Shown: in pieces, positions 58,253-64,000 of the stretch
How positions within the stretch are numbered: the first letter of the stretch is position 1
Layout of the letters: each line of letters opens with the position of its first letter
Assembly: GCF_030272615.1 (NCBI RefSeq)
Contig: NC_081412.1
Coordinates: forward strand, 99,571,796 to 99,635,795
Reading direction: 5' to 3'
Origin: Cryptomeria japonica
Taxonomy: Eukaryota; Streptophyta; Pinopsida; Cupressales; Cupressaceae
DNA length: 64,000 bases
Notes under the pieces: generated by a model
What the model was told of the DNA's origin: nothing
Seen by the model: the letters and a program-made list of their open reading frames with translations, nothing else
Database searches by the model: none
Position numbers and translations under genes: made by a program

Positions 58253-58476
58253 ATTGTCTTCTTCCCCTTGCACATACAGATTTCATACCCTTTGATGACG
58301 ATAATAAAGAGGAGCTTGAGTATATCAAAGGTATTGCATGTTCCGTTGGATCGAACGCCTATCTTCATGTTCCTACTCCTCACATCGAGATCCCATCTAA
58401 ATCATCTTCATCTTATGTTGTGCCTTATCAAATTGGCATTGACTCATGCATAGATCCCATTGATTTAGTGCAATAG
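58253..58476 (+). pseudogene. conserved short reading frame of the array (first copy)
   Basis: Reads LPLAHTDFIPFDDDNKEELE, then YIKGIACSVGSNAYLHVPTP, then a Ser-rich stretch and VVPYQIGIDSCIDPIDLVQ before TAG. The same frame recurs at about 59555-59740, 60740-60936, 61320-61505 and 62490-62727, with some stops and substitutions. There is no known family and no start codon with context. Repeated survival of the frame could reflect recent amplification rather than selection. Confidence 0.4.
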
Positions 58477-58632
58477 AATGTTATTTTGCTTTAGTACTAA
58501 TTTTAACATTAGGATTTGCACCTAGGCTTTCATTTATCTTTTATAAGGATTCATTCATTCATTGTAATTGTACCTTCGATATTATATCTTAAATCATTCT
58601 TTGTGCAATAAGCCAAAATTCTTTGGTTGTTA

Positions 58633-58739
58633 TGTAGCATACAATCTTTGCTTGATCTCTTTTGTGCGACACTTTTGTGCGACAGGTGTTTTGCTTGCAG
58701 ATGATTCTTGGCTCGTATAGTTGATCATTAGCTTCTACA
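58633..58739 (+). repeat. short LTR-like segment, first copy
   Basis: TGTAGCATAC ... GCTTCTACA, with TGTAG/CTACA inverted ends. Other copies: 59925-60018, 61116-61209, 61680-61773, 62866-62961, 63323-63416. This first copy has an extra 12-13 bp duplication (TTTTGTGCGACA). Confidence 0.6.
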
Positions 58740-58751
58740 TGGTATTAGAGC
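58740..58751 (+). other. primer-binding-site-like sequence, first copy
   Basis: TGGTATTAGAGC directly abuts the LTR-like segment, one mismatch from the initiator tRNA-Met primer site. Further copies are at 60019, 61210, 61774, 62962 (worn) and 63417 (worn). Confidence 0.6.
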
Positions 58752-59472
58752 ATAATATCAGCTCCTACATGCAATTCCTCCACCAAAGTGCAACATGTCC
58801 TTTGAGTTTTGTCTATGCCAAATTTACTCTCGATGGGCCATAAATTTCTTCCACATCAAAATGGCCTTCAACACACCTACAAAATCTATCATCTCTTCAT
58901 GATTAAATGCTTAAGAAAAAAAAAAAAATTGGACTTTTGTTCCATTACCCTTACAAATCCAAGTGGCATTTTTGCTTCCCTATGGGTAAGTTCTCATCCC
59001 AAGCAATATTCTCCTTCATTGGTAAATGAATTTAAAAAGTAGAAAGCTAGGCATACAATCAATGATCCGAAATGAAAAGGATAACCATCATTCTTAGTCA
59101 CTCAAGATTGCTCAACACAAATCACAGTTCATTCATGTCTTAGCCATATGATAAGCAACATACACTAAAATAGCAATTGTAGAATCTTCTTTTTTTTGAA
59201 GGTAAATATTATACCCATAGCAACATATCTTACCAGAGGGATTGTAATGGTGTCAATTAATAGAGCTCTTTGATCTCCAATTACGCCTATCAAACCTTAA
59301 AATTCTTTGTTTCCTACTAACCTCTTCCCAAGAACAGTTCCATCCGAACAAAAACAAGTAATAGCCTTTAAAGCAATCATGAATTCTTCTTGATACAAAC
59401 TTGAACAATTCCTCATCAATTATCATCAGAAATTCATTCCATATATCCAAATCTGCAACATATTTATTGTCT

Positions 59473-59632
59473 TCTTCCCCTTGCACCTGCAGATTTCATA
59501 CCCTTTGATGACGATACTAAAGAGGAGCTTGATAATATCAAAGCTATTGCATTTTCCCCTTGCACCTGCAGATTTCATACCCTTTGATGACGATACTAAA
59601 GAGGAGCTTGATAATATCAAAGCTATTGCATT
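59473..59632. repeat. 79-bp tandem duplication within array
   Basis: CCCCTTGCACCTGCAGATTT begins both copies (about 59474 and 59553), duplicating the opening of the conserved frame in the second unit only. Confidence 0.9.
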
Positions 59633-62600
59633 TTCCGTTGGATCGAACGCCTATCTTCATGTTAATACTCCTCACATTGACATCCCATCTCAATCATCCT
59701 CATCTTATATTGTGCCTTCTCAAATTGGCATTGACTCATGAATAAATCCCATTGATTTAGTGCAAAAAGGCGTTATTTTGCTTTAGTTCTAATTTTAACA
59801 TCAGAGTTTGCACATAGAGTTTCATTCATCTTTTATAAGGATTCATTCATTCATTGTAACTGTACCTCCAATATTATATCTTAAATCATTGTTTGTGCAA
59901 TAATCCAAAATTCTTTGGATGTTATGTAGCATACAATCTTTGCTTGATCTCTTTTGTGCGACAGGTGTTTTGCTTGCAGAAGATTCTTGGCTCCTATAGT
60001 TGATCATTGGCTTCTACATGGTATTAGAGCATAATATCAGCTCCTACATGCAATTCCTCCACCAAAGTGCAACATGTCCTTTGAGTTTTTGTCTATGCCA
60101 AATTTACTCTCGATGGGTCATAAGGTTCTTCCACATCAAAAAGGCCTTCCAACACACCCACCAAATCTATCAACGCTTCATGGTTAAATGCTCAAGAAAA
60201 ATTTGGGACTTTTGTTAAATTACCCTTACAAATCCAAGTGGCATTTTTGCTTCCCTATGGGTAAGTTCTCATCCCAAGCAATATTCTCCTTCATTGATAA
60301 TGAATTTAAAAAGTAGAAAGCTAGGCATACAATCAATGATCGGAAATGAAAAGAATAACCATCATTCTTAGTCAATCAAGATTGCTCAACACAAATCATA
60401 GTTCATTCATGTCTTAGCCATATGATAAGCAACATAAACTGAAATAGCAATTGTAGAACCTTCTTTGTTTCGAAGGTAAATATTTTACCCATAACAAAAT
60501 ATCTTACCAGAGTGTATGTAAAGGTGTCAATTCATTGATCTCTTTGATCTCCAATTACGCCTATCAAAGCTTAAACTACTTTGTTTCCTACTGACCTCTT
60601 CACAGGCACAGTTCCATTAGAACAAAAACTAGTAATAGCCATTAAACCTATCATGAATTCTTCTTTATACAATCTTGACCAATTCTTCATCAATTATCAT
60701 CGGAAATTCACTCCAAATATCCAAACATGCAACATATTGTCTTCTTCCACTTGCACATGCAGATTTCATACCCTTTCATGATGATACTAAAGAGGAGGTT
60801 TAGTATATCAAGGGTATTGCATGTTCCCTTGGATCGAACACCTATCTTCCTGTTCCTATTCCTCGCATTCAGATCCCATATCAATCATCCTCATCTTATG
60901 TTGTGCCTTGTCAAATTGGCATTGACTCATGCATAGATCTAGTTTATTTAGTGCAAAAGGGGGTTATTTTCCTTTACTTCTAATTTTAACATCAGGGTTT
61001 GCACCTAGGGTTTCATTCATCTTTTATAAGGATTCATTCATTCATTGTAATTGTACCTCCAATATTATACATTAAATCATTCTTTGTGCAATAATCCCAA
61101 ATTCTTTAGTTTTTATGTAGCATACAATCTTTGCTTGATCTCTTTTGTGCGACAGGTATTTTCCTTGCAGATGATTCTTGGCTCCTATAGTTGATCATTG
61201 GCTTCTTTATGGTATTAGAGCGTAATATCAACTCCTACATGCAATTCCTCCACCAAAGTGCAAAAAAGTCCTTTGAGTTTTGTCTAAGCCAAATTTACTC
61301 TCGATAGGTCATATTGTCTTGTTCCACTTGCACATACAGATTTCATACCCTTTGATGACGATACTAAACAAGAGCTTGAGTATATCCAAGGTATTGCATG
61401 TTCCGTTGAATCGAACACCTATCTTCCTGTTCCTATTCCTCACATAGAGATCCCATTTCAATCATCCACATCTTATGTTGTGCCTTATCAAATTGGCATT
61501 GACTAATGCATAGATCCCATTGATTTAGTGCAACAGGGCGTTATTTTGCGTTAGTTCTAATTTTAACATCAGGGTTTCATTCATCTTTTATAAGGATTCA
61601 TTCATTCATAGTAATTGTACCTCCAATACTATATCTTAAATCATTCTTTGTGCAATAATCCAAAATTCTTTACTTTTTATGTAGCATTAAATCTTTGCTT
61701 GATCTCTTTTGTGCAACAAGTGTTTTCCTTGCAAATGATTCTCAACTCCTATAGTTGATCATTGGCTTCTACATGGTATTAGAGCGTAATATCAGCTCCT
61801 ACATGCAGTTCCTCCTCCAAAGTGCAACATGTCCTTTGAGTTTTGTCTATGCCAAATTTACTCTCGATAGGTCATAAATTTCTTCCACATCAAAATGGCC
61901 TTCCAACACACCTACCCAATCTATCACCTCTTCATGGTTAAATGCTTAAGAAAAATTTGGGACTTACGTTCCATTTCCCTTACAAATCCAAGTGCCATTT
62001 TTGCTTCCCAATGCATAAGTTCTCATCCCAGGCAATATTCTCCTTCATTGGTAATGAATTTAAAAAGTAGAAAGCTAGGCATACAATCAATGATCCGAAA
62101 TGAAAAGGATAACTATCATTCTTAGTCAATCAAAGATTGCTCAACACAAATCATTTTTCATTCATGTCTTAGCCATATGATAAGCAACATACACTGAAAT
62201 AGCAATTGTAGAACCTTCTTTGTTTGTAAATATTATAGCCATAGCAAAATATCTTACCAGAGGGTTTGTAATGGTGTCAATTCATAGACCTCTTTGATCT
62301 CAAATTAGGCCTATCAAAGCTTAAACTTCTTAGTTCATACTGACCTATTCACAGGAACAGTTCCATCCGAACAAAAAACCAGTAATAGCCTTTAAAGCTA
62401 TCGTGAATTCTTCTCGATACAATCTTGACCAATTCTTCATCAATTATCATCAGAAATTCACTCCAAATATCCAAACCTGCAACATGTTGTCTTCTTCCCC
62501 TTGCACATACAGATTTCATACCCTTTGATCACGATACTAAATGGGAGCTTGAGTATGTCAAAGGTATTGCATGTTCTGTTGGATCGAACACCTATATTCA

Positions 62601-64000
62601 TGTTCCTACTCCTCACATTGAGATCCCATCTCAATCATCCTCATCTTATGTTGTGCCTTATCATATTGGCATTGACTCATGCATAGATCCCATTGATTTA
62701 GTGCACCAAGGCGTTATTTTTCTTTAGTTCTAATTTTAACATCAAGGTTTGCACCTAGGGTTTTATTCATCTTTTATAAGGATTCATTTATTCATTGTAA
62801 TTGTACTTCCAATATTATATCTTAAATCATCCTTTGTGCAATAATCAAAAATTCTTTGGTTGTTATGTAGCATACAATCTTTACTTGATCTCTTTTGTTC
62901 GACAGGTGTTTTGCTTGCAGATGATTCTTGCCTTCCTATAGTTTGATCATTGGCTTCTACAAGGTGTTAGAGCATAATATCAGCTCCTACACGCAATTCC
63001 TCCATCAAAGTGCAACATGTCCTTTGAGTTTTGCCTATGCCAAATTTACTCTCGATTGATCACAAATTTCTTCCACATCAAGATGGCCTTCTAACATCCA
63101 GATCCCATCTCAGTCATCCTCATCTTATGTTGTGCCTTATCAAATTGGCATTGACTCATGCATAGATCCCATTGATTTAGTGCAATAGGGCGTTATTTTG
63201 CTTTAGTTCTAATTTTAACATCAGGGTTTCATTCATCTTTTATAAGGATTCATTCATTCATTGCAATTGTACCTCCAATATTATATCTTAAATCATTCTT
63301 TGTGCAATAATCCAAAATTCTTTGTAGCATACAATCTTTGCTTGATCTCTTTTGTTCGACAAGTGTTTTTCTTGCAAATGATTCTTCGCTCCTATAGTTG
63401 ATCATTGGCTTCTACATGGTATTAGAGGGTAATATCAGCTCCTACATGCAATTCCTCTACCAAAGTGCAACATGTCCTTTGAGTTTTGTCTATGCCAAAT
63501 TTACTCTTGATGGGTCATAAATTTCTTCCACATCGCCTTCCAACACATCTACCCAATCCATCAGTTATTCATGGTTAAATGATTAAGAAAAATTTGGGAA
63601 TCTCTTCCATTACCCTTCCAAATCCAACTCGCATTTTTGCTTCCCTATGGGTAACTTCTCATCCCAAGCAACATTCTCCTTCATTGGTAATGAATTTAAA
63701 AAGTATAAAGCTAGGCATACAATAAATGATCCAAAATGAAAAAGATAACCATCATTCTTAGTCAATCAGGATTGCTCAACAACATATCATTCGAAGTGCA
63801 ACATGTCCTTCGAGTTTTGTCTATGCCAAATTTACTCTCGATGGGTCATAAATTTCTTCCACATCAAAAGGGCCTTCCAACACATCTACCCAATCTATCA
63901 ACTCTTCATTGTCAAATACTTAAGAAACATTTAGGACTTTTGTTCCATTACCCTTACAAATCCAAGTGGCATATTCGCTTCCCTATGGGTAAGTTCTCAT

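Larger units (their letters stand above)
58250..64000 (+). repeat. tandem array of TRIM-like units, runs off window end
   Basis: The same ordered blocks recur about six times: a short coding-like block, a TTTATAAGG-containing stretch, a 94-107 bp LTR-like segment (TGTAGCATAC ... TTCTACA), an adjacent primer-site-like TGGTATTAGAGC, then a ~700 bp spacer. Coding-block starts are near 58253, 59465, 60735, 61313, 62487, with a partial copy near 63094. Spacing is about 1.2 kb, or about 0.6 kb in units that lost the spacer. An element whose LTRs recombine unequally would grow this way. No autonomous coding capacity. Confidence 0.7.

Overview
The window reads as nuclear DNA from a very large, transposon-rich seed-plant genome. 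A conifer or other gymnosperm is my best guess, from the mix of long Ty3/gypsy and Ty1/copia elements, long AT-rich spacers and a high load of decayed copies. I find no intact host gene with confidence, and no rRNA, tRNA or CRISPR. Almost everything that can be identified is a transposable element, a nested transposable element or a tandem repeat.

Layout. 1-3135: 3' end of a plus-strand LTR retrotransposon (repeat-rich 3' UTR, polypurine tract, LTR), which interrupts a minus-strand Copia element (3136-6357: broken Gag, PBS and LTR). 7290-31242: a region bounded by two diverged inverted arms. Its core holds CT-rich and GA-rich blocks and a ~5.5 kb minisatellite made of a 20-bp word in both orientations. 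Two later insertions split this core. One is a complete chromovirus-type Ty3/gypsy element (9093-16951, minus). The other is a complete Ty1/copia element (22882-29600, minus, 5-bp target duplication GTTTC) whose polyprotein stays in one frame and is broken only by four TAG codons.

31243-42239: a decayed coiled-coil pseudogene, a gypsy 3' LTR (34423-34808), a 5'-end Copia fragment (35573-36990), and a non-coding LTR element (37770-42239, target duplication ATAAT). That element shares its ends with the Copia at 22882-29600 and carries a nested solo LTR (39679-41435). The solo LTR contains a long promoter-proximal inverted repeat and a tandem array of hairpins.

42240-64000: AT-rich DNA with one striking insertion, an uninterrupted 400-codon ORF of unknown function flanked by a 16-bp target duplication (43825-45226), which is the mark of LINE-type retroposition. 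Then come several local tandem duplications, a six-copy array of a ~0.4 kb unit containing a 65-bp exon-like segment (52292-54620), a ~240-bp repeat (57040-57960), and a ~1.2 kb tandem array (58250 to the window end). The last has units with a ~95-107 bp LTR-like segment, an adjacent initiator-Met-type primer-binding site, and a conserved short reading frame, which suggests a tandemly amplified TRIM-like element.

The elements do not form a pathway. Their relation is historical. The copia at 22882-29600 and the non-coding element at 37770-42239 look like an autonomous/non-autonomous pair. Nesting gives an order: inverted-arm region and satellite, then a ~0.7 kb tandem duplication, then the copia insertion; and non-coding element, then solo LTR. 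All sequence comparisons were made by eye.
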